A stretch of DNA of 64,000 bases from Cupriavidus plantarum (GTDB lineage Bacteria; Pseudomonadota; Gammaproteobacteria; Burkholderiales; Burkholderiaceae). Below, piece after piece: positions 48,729-61,165 of this stretch. A program made the position numbers and the translations under genes. Each line of letters begins with the position of its first letter. Within the stretch, counting starts at the first letter, position 1. The stretch covers positions 1,302,001-1,366,000 of the forward strand of contig NZ_CAJPUX010000001.1 in the NCBI RefSeq assembly GCF_905397285.1. The letters are read 5' to 3'. The notes below the pieces were generated by a model. The model was not told the DNA's origin, did no database searches, and saw only the letters and a list, made by a program, of their open reading frames with translations.

Positions 48729-49051
48729 GTGACTTCTCCATGTTGTCTCAGGCGTAACCCTAAGAAGTTTCGGTCCGAATTGCCACTGTGACAATCTCGT
48801 GTCGCCCATTCTACTTCTAGAGACTGGATCAAGCATTGCGCGCAAGTCGCGGATGTACAACGCTTTTCCCATATGCCCGTTCGGGTTTTCATGCCGCGCG
48901 CAACGGTGGATAAAGCGGCCGGCGGGGCGTTTCGCGATGGTATGATTGTCGCCATTCCGCCGGGCGACACAGGGTGAAAGTGGATGTTAATCCACACGCA
49001 CACCGCGCCCGCCCGCATTCCCATCCGTAACGCCGAAAACCACACGACAAC
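48729..49051. other. Intergenic region between the di-iron gene and smc
   Basis: 323 bp with divergent promoters expected. TATGAT at 48941-48946 is a fair -10 for smc, but no good -35 is placed 17 bp before it. No open frame with a ribosome site and no RNA gene was recognised. Confidence 0.45.
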
Positions 49052-52000
49052 GTGCGACTGTCATCGATCAAGCTGGCGGGCTTCAAGTCCTTCGTCGATC
49101 CCACCAATTTTCAAGTGCCGGGCCAACTGGTCGGCATCGTCGGTCCCAACGGCTGCGGCAAATCGAACATCATTGATGCCGTGCGCTGGGTGCTGGGCGA
49201 ATCACGCGCGTCCGAGCTGCGTGGCGAGTCCATGCAGGACGTCATCTTCAACGGTTCCACGGCGCGCAAGCAGGCCGGCCGGGCGAGCGTCGAACTCGTG
49301 TTCGACAACGCCGAGGGCCGCGCCGCCGGCCAGTGGAGCCAGTACGCGGAAGTGGCGGTCAAGCGCGTGCTGACGCGCGACGGCACCTCGTCGTACTACA
49401 TCAACAACCAGCCCGTTCGCCGCCGCGACATCCAGGACATCTTCCTCGGGACCGGTCTCGGTCCGCGCGCGTACGCGATCATCGGGCAGGGCATGATCTC
49501 GCGGATCATCGAGGCCAAGCCCGACGACATGCGGATTTTCCTCGAGGAAGCCGCGGGGGTGTCCAAGTACAAGGAACGCCGCCGCGAAACCGAGAACCGT
49601 CTCTCCGACACGCGCGAGAACCTGACGCGCGTGGAAGACATCCTGCGCGAGCTCGGCACCAACCTCGACAAGCTCGAAGGGCAGGCCGAGGTGGCGCAGC
49701 GCTTCAAGACGCTGCAGGCGGAAGGCGAAGAGAAGCAGCATCTGCTGTGGCTGCTGCGCAAGCGCGAAGCGCAGGCCGAGCAGGAACGCCACCAGCGCGC
49801 CATCGAGCAGGCGCAGATCGATCTGGAAGCCCAGACGGCGCAGCTGCGCCATGTCGAGGCCGAACTCGAGACGATGCGCGCGGCGCATTACACCGCGTCG
49901 GACGGCATGCACGCCGCGCAGGGCGCGCTGTACGAAGCCAATGCAACGGTCAGCAAGCTCGAGGCCGAGATCCGCTTCGTCGTGGAATCGCGCAATCGCG
50001 TGCAGGCCCAGATCGCCGCGCTCACCGCGCAACGCGACCAATGGCAGGGCAAGGCCGAACAGGCCACCGACGAACTCGCGCAGGCGGAGGAAAACCTCGC
50101 CGTGGCCGAGGGCCGCACCGTGGAAGCGCAGGAGGCCGTCGCGCAGAAGACCGACGAACTGCCGACGCTCGAAGCGCAATGGCGCGAGGCGCAGCAGCGC
50201 CTCAACGAACAACGCACGGGGATCGCGCAGGCCGAGCAGACGCTGAAGCTCGAAGCCGCGCAGCAGCGCAACGCGGACCAGATGCTCCAGCAGCTCGAGC
50301 AGCGCCGCGAACGCCTGTCGCTCGAGGAAAAGGGCCTCGATCGTCCGGACGAAACCCGCCTGGAACAGCAGCGCGAGGAACTCGCCGAGCAGGAAGCGAT
50401 GCTCGAGGAAGCGCAGGCCGTGCTGATGGACAGCGAGGACAGCGTGCCGCGCCTCGATGCCGAACGCCGAGCCGCGCAGGAACGCGTGCAGAGCGAAGCC
50501 GCCGCGATTGCCTCGCTGGAGGCGCGCCTGGCCGCGCTGCGGCAGCTGCAGGAAAACGTGCAGACGGACGGCAAGGTCCAGCCCTGGCTGGAACGCCATG
50601 GTCTGGCGGAACTGCCGCGGCTCTGGAAGAAGGTCCATATCGAGCCGGGCTGGGAAAACGCGCTCGAATCCGTGCTGCGCGAAAAGCTCGCGGCGCTCGA
50701 GGTGTCGAACCTCGACTGGGTCAAGGCGTTCCTCTCGGATGCGCCGCCGGCCAAGCTGGCGTTCTACACGCCGCCGCCCGCCGCCCGCCCGATCGAGGCA
50801 CCGGCCGGCTTGCGTCCGCTGATGTCGCTCGTGCAGATCACCGAGCCCGGCATCCGCGCGGTCATGCAGGACTGGCTCGCCGACATCTACACCGCGACCG
50901 ACATCGCCCAGGCGATGGCCGCGCGCCAGACGCTGCCCGACGGCGCGTCGTTCGTCGTGGCGGAAGGTCACCTGATCGGCCGCAATGCGATCCAGATCTA
51001 TGCCGCCGATTCGGAACAGGCGGGCATGCTCGCGCGCGAGCAGGAGATCGAGAACCTGCAGAAGCAGGTGCGCGCGCAGATGCTGCTGTCCGACGAAGCG
51101 AAGAGCCAGGCCGTGCGCGCGGAGTCCGCGTACACGCAGGCGAGTCAGGCCCTGAGCGAAGCACGTGGCCGCGCCGAGCAGGCCACGCGCCGCGTGCATG
51201 CGCTGCAGATGGACGTGCTCAAGCTGTCGCAGGCGATGGAACGCTTCTCCGCGCGTAGCGGCCAGATCCGCGACGAACTCGCCGAGATCATGGCGCAGAT
51301 CGAGGAGCAGCGCGCGGTGCGCGCCGAATCGGAGGCCGCGTTCGAGCAGCACGACGCCGCGCTCGCGGACCTGCAGGCCGCGCACGAGGACCAGCAGATG
51401 GCCTTCGACGCGCTCGACACGAAGCTGGCGTCCGCGCGAAACCAGTTGCGCGATTTCGAGCGCGCCGCGCAGGAAGCCCTCTTTGCCGAGCGCAACCTGT
51501 CGGGCCGCATCGACGAACTGCGCCGCAATATCCAGATGGCGGCCGACCAGTCGGAACGTATCGCCGAATCGCTCGAGAACGCCCGCGCGGAACTCGAGAC
51601 GATCAACGAACAAACCGCGCACACGGGCCTGCAGGAAGCGCTCGAAATCCGCGCGGAGAAGGAAGAGAAGCTGTCGGCCGCGCGCATCGAACTCGACGCG
51701 TTGTCCGCGCAGCTGCGCACCTATGACGAGCAGCGGCTGGCCGCCGAGCGCAGCCTGCAGCCGCTGCGCGACCGCATCACCGAGTACCAGCTCAAGGAAC
51801 AGGCCGCGCGCCTGAATCAGGAGCAGTTCAGCGAGCAGCTGACCACGGCCGAAGTCGATGAGGCCGCGCTCGCCGACAAGCTCACGGGCGATCTCAAGCC
51901 GTCGTACCTGCAAGGCGAAGTCACGCGCCTCAATAACGCGATCAACGCGCTCGGCCCGGTGAACATGGCCGCACTGGACGAGCTGGCCGCCGCGCGCGAA

Positions 52001-52566
52001 CGCAAGACGTTCCTCGATGCGCAGTCCGCCGACCTCAACGATGCGATCAACACGCTGGAGGACGCGATCGCCAAGATCGATCAGGAAACGCGCGCGCTGC
52101 TGCAAGGCACGTTCGACCAGGTCAACCATCATTTCGGCGAGCTCTTCCCGTCGCTGTTCGGTGGCGGCCAGGCCCGCCTCATCATGACGGGCGAAGAAAT
52201 CCTCGACGCCGGCGTGCAGGTCATGGCGCAGCCGCCCGGCAAGAAGAACTCGACCATTCACCTGCTGTCCGGTGGCGAGAAGGCGCTGACCGCGATCGCG
52301 CTGGTGTTCGCGATGTTCCAGCTCAACCCCGCACCGTTCTGCCTGCTCGACGAAGTGGACGCGCCGCTCGACGACGCGAACACCGAGCGCTACGCGAACA
52401 TGGTGGCGCGCATGTCGGACAAGACGCAGTTCGTGTTCATCTCGCACAACAAGATTGCAATGGAAATGGCCCATCAGCTCATCGGCGTGACGATGCAGGA
52501 GCAGGGCGTATCGCGCATCGTCGCGGTGGATATGGACGCAGCGGTATCGATGGCGGAGGCCGCCTG

Positions 52567-52567
<1 letters not shown>
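49052..52567 (+). CDS. smc: Chromosome segregation protein SMC
   Basis: 1171 residues from GTG. Walker A GPNGCGKSN at 31-39 in the N-terminal head; long coiled coils; a hinge at about 510-660; C-terminal head with LLSGGEKALTAIAL and Walker B FCLLDEVDAPLDDAN. It forms the condensin-like SMC-ScpAB ring that organises and separates the chromosome. scpA and scpB are not in the window. The stop overlaps the zipA ATG by one base (TGATG). Confidence 0.97.
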
Positions 52568-56149
<3,582 letters not shown>

Positions 56150-56164
56150 ACCGGAGGTAGAGCG

Positions 56165-56698
56165 ATGATTCGAGACATCCTGAAGATGGGCGATCCGCGG
56201 CTGTTGCGCGTCGCGCAACCCGTGACGCGTTTCAATACGCCCGAACTGCGTGCGCTCGTCGAGGACATGTTCGACACGATGGCCCACGCGAATGGCGCGG
56301 GCCTGGCCGCGCCGCAGATCGGCGTGGACCTGCAGGTCGTGATCTTCGGATTCGATCGCGTGCCAAATCAGCCGGACCGGCCGATGGTGCCGAAGACGGT
56401 GCTGATCAATCCCGTCATCGAGCCGTTATCGGAAGAGCGCGAAGAGGGCTGGGAAGGCTGCCTGTCGGTGCCCGGCATGCGCGGCGTGGTGCCGCGCTAC
56501 ACGCATCTGCGGTACTCGGGCTACGACATCGAAGGCCATCGCATCGAGCGCGTCGCGGACGGCTTTCATGCGCGCGTCGTGCAGCACGAGTGCGACCACC
56601 TGCTCGGGGTGCTGTACCCGATGCGGATCGAGGACTTCTCGCGCTTTGGCTTCACCGAAGTCCTCTTTCCTGAATTGCCCGCGGATTATGACGATTAA
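56165..56698 (+). CDS. def: Peptide deformylase
   Basis: 177 residues. The three family motifs are [11 protein letters not shown] (44-54), EGCLSVPG with metal ligand Cys99, and QHECDHLLG with His141, Glu142 and His145. It removes the formyl group from nascent proteins. It follows ligA by 15 bp with a GGAGG site. A second def with fmt may exist elsewhere; here it stands without fmt. Confidence 0.95.
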   Translation: MIRDILKMGDPRLLRVAQPVTRFNTPELRALVEDMFDTMAHANGAGLAAPQIGVDLQVVIFGFDRVPNQPDRPMVPKTVLINPVIEPLSEEREEGWEGCLSVPGMRGVVPRYTHLRYSGYDIEGHRIERVADGFHARVVQHECDHLLGVLYPMRIEDFSRFGFTEVLFPELPADYDD

Positions 56699-56721
56699 TC
56701 CCGAGGACTAATCCCGAGGAC
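56696..56721. repeat. 13-bp tandem duplication at the def stop
   Basis: TAATCCCGAGGAC occurs twice in a row; the first copy starts at the stop codon of def, so the coding part is unchanged. Confidence 0.9.
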
Positions 56722-56724
56722 TCA

Positions 56725-58197
56725 TCAAGACGACTGGGCGGCGGGGGCCAGCACCGGCTGCCCATGCCGCGCGTGGTAGCGCACCGCCGCCGCCAGCAGC
56801 AGCGCGATCAACGCGAGCTCCGCGACCAGCCCCGCCAGCGTGGCTTCGAGGTACGCAGCCGGCACGAACGTGGACGTACCGGCATTGCCCGCCGCATGGT
56901 GATGCAACACCTGCGCGAACACCGTCCCCAGCAACGCCGATCCCAGACCGAACGACGCCTGCTGCATCGTCGCCAGCATCGCGCTCCCCGCGCCCGCGTG
57001 ATCGGCCGGAATATCCGCCAGCCCGATCCGATAGAAGCAACCCACCATCAGTGCATTGCCGAAGCCGATCACGATGGTCGGCGGTGCAAGGTCCATCCAG
57101 TCGGGATGCGGCCACACATGATGCAGCGTGTAGCACAGCGCCAGCATGCCGACGATATGAAGCGAGCATCCGGCGATGAGCGTACGCGTGCGGCCGATCG
57201 CCGCGACGATGCGCGCGCTGAGCACCGCGCAGATGAAGTACGCGGTGCCGAGCGCGATGAACGCGTTGCCGCATTGCGTCGGCGTGAGGTGCGCGCCCGA
57301 TTGCAGCGCGAGTGCCAGCACGAACATCATGCCGCTCCAGCTCGTGAACAGCAGGATGGCGATGGTCAGGCCGAAGCGCACGCTCGGCAGGCGCATGAGC
57401 GAGGGCGGCAGCAGGGGGTGCCGGCCCAGGCGTTCCTGGCGCAGTTCCACGCGCCACAGCAGCGCGATGAGCAGCACGGCGGCGGCCATCGTCGCGAGCA
57501 GGGGCCACGACCAATGCATCGTGGGGCCCATGGCGAGCGGCACGAGGATAGCGATGATGATCACCGCGAGGATCGCGGTGCCCGGCACGTCGATGCCAAA
57601 CGCGTTTTCCCGGCGCGTCTCGGGGATCAGCCGCGGCGACAGCACGAGGATGGCCGCGCAGACGGGCAGGTTGATCAGAAACGCGCTGCGCCAGCCCAGG
57701 CCGGCGATATCGGCGGAGACCAGCACGCCGCCGAGCACCTGCCCGATGATGAACGCGATGCCGCTGACCGACCCGAACAACGCGATGGCTCGGGAATGCG
57801 CGTGGCCGCGCAGGCCCACGTGAATCGTCGCGAGAATCTGCGGCACGAGCAGCGCGGCGGCGGCGCCCTGCAGCACGCGGGCGGCGAGCAGCATGAGCAT
57901 GGAATCGGCGATACCACAGAGCAGGGACGCGATGCCGAACAGCAGCACGCCGGCGTTGAACACCCGGCGGCGGCCGAAGTTGTCGCCGAGGCGGCCGCCC
58001 ATGGCGAGGCACACGGCGAAGGCCACGCCGTAGACGGCGACCATCAGTTCGAGCTCGGTGGCGGTTGCGTGCAGCGACTGTTCGATGGCGTTGAGGGCCA
58101 CGTTGACGATCGAGAAATCGATCTGCGGCAGTAGTTGGCCTGCCAGCAGCACGTAGAGGCCGGCTTTCGCCAGCGAGGGAGAGGAGGGCGTATTCAT
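56725..58197 (-). CDS. MFS drug transporter, DHA2 (14-helix) type
   Basis: 490 residues with about 14 hydrophobic helices. Motif LPQIDFSIVNVALNAI in helix 1 and the GGRLGDNFGRRRVF loop after helix 2 are the DHA2/EmrB-type markers; helix 5 has GQVLGGVLV. These carriers export drugs or metabolites by proton antiport. The divergent XRE-type regulator shares its promoter region and probably controls it. Substrate unknown. Confidence 0.9.
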   Translation of the reverse strand: MNTPSSPSLAKAGLYVLLAGQLLPQIDFSIVNVALNAIEQSLHATATELELMVAVYGVAFAVCLAMGGRLGDNFGRRRVFNAGVLLFGIASLLCGIADSMLMLLAARVLQGAAAALLVPQILATIHVGLRGHAHSRAIALFGSVSGIAFIIGQVLGGVLVSADIAGLGWRSAFLINLPVCAAILVLSPRLIPETRRENAFGIDVPGTAILAVIIIAILVPLAMGPTMHWSWPLLATMAAAVLLIALLWRVELRQERLGRHPLLPPSLMRLPSVRFGLTIAILLFTSWSGMMFVLALALQSGAHLTPTQCGNAFIALGTAYFICAVLSARIVAAIGRTRTLIAGCSLHIVGMLALCYTLHHVWPHPDWMDLAPPTIVIGFGNALMVGCFYRIGLADIPADHAGAGSAMLATMQQASFGLGSALLGTVFAQVLHHHAAGNAGTSTFVPAAYLEATLAGLVAELALIALLLAAAVRYHARHGQPVLAPAAQSS

Positions 58198-58232
58198 TGG
58201 GGTATACCTGCGGTCGCAATGCGATGTGCGGT

Positions 58233-58261
58233 AGTATCGGAGGTCGCCTAGACTGGTACAA
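58233..58261 (-). promoter_or_regulatory. Promoter of the MFS gene
   Basis: On the minus strand TTGTAC (58256-58261) and GATACT (58233-58238) are separated by exactly 17 bp. The -35 box falls inside the first copy of the direct repeat. Confidence 0.6.
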
Positions 58262-58283
58262 GAGCCCAGCCTAGACTGGTATA
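58246..58283. promoter_or_regulatory. Direct repeat operator candidate, two copies
   Basis: GCCTAGACTGGTA occurs at 58246-58258 and 58269-58281, 23 bp apart, about two helical turns. The first covers the MFS -35 box and the second runs into TATAAA at 58280-58285, a possible -10 box of the regulator. One protein could control both genes. Confidence 0.65.
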
Positions 58284-58329
58284 AATTGTGTCAGCCTACG
58301 CGTTGACCCTTGGTTTCAGGAGTGTCCCC

Positions 58330-59220
58330 ATGACTGCGCGCCCCGGCATCCTCGACCCTGTCGATCTGGCTGAAGATGGCATCGATTCGCCCGGTGACAG
58401 CCGTTCGCTGGAACTCGGCGCATTCCTCCGCGCCCGCCGCGAAAGCCTCGATCCCTCGGCCATGGGCCTCGGTCGCATGGGGCGGCGGCGGACGCCGGGC
58501 CTCCGGCGCGAGGAGGTCGCGGCGCTCGCCGATATCGGCATCACGTGGTACACGAAGCTCGAACAGGGACGGCCGATTCGCGTGTCCACCAAGGTGCTGT
58601 CCGCGGTCGCCTCGGCCCTGCAATGCAGCGAGTCGGAAACCGAGCATCTGTTCGTGCTGGCGGGCATGCCCAGGCCGCCTCTGGTCAAGGCACCGTGCGA
58701 GGTGGTCTCGCCCGCGACGCAGCGCATTCTCGACCAGTTGAGTCCGTTGCCGGCGTTGGTGGAGAACACGCGGTTCGATATCCTGGGGTTCAACGACGCG
58801 TATTGCAGGCTTGTGGGCATGGATCTGTCCCGCGTGCCGCCCGAAGACCGCAACTGCCTCTACCTGTCACTTACCCAGCCTGGCTGGAAATCGGTCGTCG
58901 TCGATTGGGAAGGCATGGTGACCGCGATGGTCGCACTGTTCCGCGCGCAGATGGCCGAGCATACGCACGATCCGGTCTGGCAGGCCGCGTTGCAGCGGTA
59001 TATGGCGGTGTCGCAGACCTTCAGCGAACTATGGCCCCGGTATCAGGTGCGGGGCTTCGAGAACCAGACCAAACGCTTTTTCCACCCCGAGACCGGGGTG
59101 CTGAACCTCCACAGCAACAACTGGTGGTCGTCGCCGCGGAATGGGGTGCGGATGCTGGTGTATGTGCCGATGGATGAGGCCAGCGAACAGGGCCTGTCGC
59201 GGCTGCCGGCGATCGTGTAG
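58330..59220 (+). CDS. XRE-type helix-turn-helix regulator with MmyB-like ligand domain
   Basis: 296 residues from ATG preceded by AGGAG. The XRE domain spans about 30-95 (LELGAFLRARRESLDP, then RRRTPGLRREEVAALADIGITWYTKLEQGR), with the RRTPGLRREEVA stretch typical of MmyB-type actinobacterial/proteobacterial regulators. The C-terminal part (ALVENTRFDILGFNDAYCRLVG, ending in FFHPETGVLNLHSN) is the PAS-like MmyB ligand domain, reported to bind fatty-acid-like molecules in one structure. Divergent from the MFS gene, which it probably regulates. Confidence 0.88.
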   Translation: MTARPGILDPVDLAEDGIDSPGDSRSLELGAFLRARRESLDPSAMGLGRMGRRRTPGLRREEVAALADIGITWYTKLEQGRPIRVSTKVLSAVASALQCSESETEHLFVLAGMPRPPLVKAPCEVVSPATQRILDQLSPLPALVENTRFDILGFNDAYCRLVGMDLSRVPPEDRNCLYLSLTQPGWKSVVVDWEGMVTAMVALFRAQMAEHTHDPVWQAALQRYMAVSQTFSELWPRYQVRGFENQTKRFFHPETGVLNLHSNNWWSSPRNGVRMLVYVPMDEASEQGLSRLPAIV

Positions 59221-59238
59221 CCCGTTCACCACCGGTTG

Positions 59239-59260
59239 GCTCCCCTCTCCCGCGGGGAGC
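59239..59260. terminator. Hairpin between convergent regulator and rluB genes
   Basis: GCTCCCC and GGGGAGC form a 7-bp stem around TCTCCCGC, between two converging genes. No T run. The CCCCTCTCCC core is shared with the hairpin at 22957. Confidence 0.45.
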
Positions 59261-59278
59261 GGGCCGTCTATCCAGACA

Positions 59279-61141
59279 TCAGAACTTCTCGAACGGTCCA
59301 AGGAATCGCCACTGCCCGACGGGCAGGTCGCCCAGGACGATGCGGCCCATGCGCACGCGCTTCAGGCCGACGACTTTGAGCCCCACCTGCTCACACATCC
59401 GCCGAATCTGACGCTTGCGGCCCTCACGCAGCACGAAGCGCAACTGCTCCTCGTTCTGCCAGCTGACCTTGGCGGGCTTGAGCACCACGCCATCGAGCGA
59501 CAAGCCATGTCGCAGGAGCTCGAGCTGCTCGGCGGGGAAGACCTCGCTGATGTTGCGTTCGACATCGCCCTGCGGCGATTGCCATACCACGCGCACGAGG
59601 TATTCTTTCTCGACCGTCGAGTCGTCGCCGATCAGCGCGCGCGCGACGCGGCCGTCCTGCGTCAGCACGAGCAGGCCGGTGGAGTCGATGTCCAGCCGCC
59701 CCGCCGGCGCGAGGTTCTTGCGTTGCCACGGGGCAAAGCGTTTGCGCGTGGGGTCGTCCTCCCACTGGTTCTCGGGGGCAAACAGCACCGCCGCGGGCTC
59801 GTAGCCGTCCTCGGCCTGGCCTGACACGTAGCCCACGGGCTTGTTCAGCAGCACGGTGACCCGCTCGCCTTGCTCGGAGCGCGCGGCCTGCAGGATCTCG
59901 ATCTCGGCATCCGGGCGAATGCGCGTGCCGAGCTCGGTCACGGGCTTGCCGTCCACGAGCACCCAGCCACGGGGGATCCATTCGTCGGCTTCACGCCGGG
60001 AGCATAAGCCGAGTTCGGACATGCGCTTGGACAACCGCACGAGACCATCGTCCTCGGCGCGCGCGGCCGCGTGTTCCTCGACGCGCGGCGCGTCCGTTGC
60101 GCGCGGGGCGGGGCGGGCACGGTCCGCGCCATCACTGAACCGCCGCTCGCGCGTCCCCGCACTCCGCTCCGCATCCCGCCGAGGCGGGCGGTTGTCGCCC
60201 TCACGCCGAGGCGGACGCGAATCACCCTCGAACCTGCGCGGCGCGCGACCTTCGTCGTCGCCATAGCGACGCGGCGGGCGGTCGTCGCCTTCACGGCGCG
60301 GCGGGCGCGAGTCGCCGTCGAACCGGCGAGGCGGGCGGTCATCGCCTTCGCGCCGAGGCGGACGCGAGTCGCCCTCGAACCGGCGCGGCGGACGACCGGC
60401 ATCGTCGCCGTAGCGACGCGGCGGACGGTCATCGCCCTCGCGGCGCGGAGGACGCGAGTCGCCATCGAAGCGGCGCGGCGGACGACCGGCATCGTCGCCG
60501 TAGCGACGGGGCGCGCGGCCATCGCCCTCGCGGCGCGGAGGGCGCGAGTCGCCATCGAACCGGCGCGGCGGACGACCGGCATCGTCGCCGTAGCGACGAG
60601 GCGCGCGGTCATCGCCCTCGCGGCGCGGCGGGCGCGAGTCGCCATCGAACCGGCGCGGCGGACGACCGACGTCGTCGCCATAGCGACGGGGCGCGCGGTC
60701 ATCGCCCTCGCGGCGCGGAGGGCGCGAGTCGCCATCGAACCGGCGCGGCGGACGACCGGCATCGTCGCCGTAGCGACGAGGCGGCCGATCGTCGCCCTCG
60801 CGGCGCGGAGGGCGCGAGTCGCCATCGAAGCGGCGCGGCGGACGACCGGCATCGTCGCCATAGCGACGGGGCGGACGGTCATCGCCATCGCGCCGAGGCG
60901 GACGCGAGTCGCCCTCGAACCGGCGCGGCGCCCGGCCCTCGTCCCCCTGACCCGTCTGGGGCTTCCGCTTCCCAGCGCCCGCCTTCTCCTTCGCCTGCTT
61001 GATCCCCTCCTGCACCGCCTGCACCCGCTTGCGATTGAGGTCGGACACGCGCACAGGCCGCGTCGCCTTCTTCGCGGGTTCGGAGGAGGTGGAAGTCTTG
61101 ATGCCCAGCGTCTTGCGCCCGGGCGTTTTGCTATCGGTCAT
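59279..61141 (-). CDS. rluB: 23S rRNA pseudouridine synthase RluB with Arg/Pro repeat tail
   Basis: 620 residues, about twice the length of E. coli RluB (291). The first 65 residues are basic; residues 68-322 are a repeat array rich in Arg, Pro, Asp and Gly; an S4 RNA-binding domain follows near 370-420 ([30 protein letters not shown]), then the synthase domain with [13 protein letters not shown], whose Asp is catalytic, and a C-terminal GRKRQIRRM. It makes pseudouridine 2605 in 23S rRNA. The array should be disordered and bind RNA. Stop at 59279; glnD lies upstream on the same strand. Confidence 0.9.
   Translation of the reverse strand: MTDSKTPGRKTLGIKTSTSSEPAKKATRPVRVSDLNRKRVQAVQEGIKQAKEKAGAGKRKPQTGQGDEGRAPRRFEGDSRPPRRDGDDRPPRRYGDDAGRPPRRFDGDSRPPRREGDDRPPRRYGDDAGRPPRRFDGDSRPPRREGDDRAPRRYGDDVGRPPRRFDGDSRPPRREGDDRAPRRYGDDAGRPPRRFDGDSRPPRREGDGRAPRRYGDDAGRPPRRFDGDSRPPRREGDDRPPRRYGDDAGRPPRRFEGDSRPPRREGDDRPPRRFDGDSRPPRREGDDRPPRRYGDDEGRAPRRFEGDSRPPRREGDNRPPRRDAERSAGTRERRFSDGADRARPAPRATDAPRVEEHAAARAEDDGLVRLSKRMSELGLCSRREADEWIPRGWVLVDGKPVTELGTRIRPDAEIEILQAARSEQGERVTVLLNKPVGYVSGQAEDGYEPAAVLFAPENQWEDDPTRKRFAPWQRKNLAPAGRLDIDSTGLLVLTQDGRVARALIGDDSTVEKEYLVRVVWQSPQGDVERNISEVFPAEQLELLRHGLSLDGVVLKPAKVSWQNEEQLRFVLREGRKRQIRRMCEQVGLKVVGLKRVRMGRIVLGDLPVGQWRFLGPFEKF
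60176..60940. repeat. 90-bp tandem repeat array inside rluB
   Basis: Nearly identical 90-bp units encode 30-residue steps built from [17 protein letters not shown] and [11 protein letters not shown]. Six full units are followed by a shortened 19-residue unit, another full unit and a partial one. Point changes are mostly Asp/Glu, Pro/Ala or Ala/Val. The shortened unit shows that unequal recombination or slippage has already acted. Confidence 0.93.
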
Positions 61142-61165
61142 ATTGGGTACGAATGCGGCGGTCGT

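Noticed and set aside
49202..52474. A 1090-codon open frame on the minus strand opposite smc
   Set aside because: It mirrors smc, its translation is low-complexity (Leu, Arg, His, Gly-rich) and resembles no family. In GC-rich genes the antisense frame often stays open.
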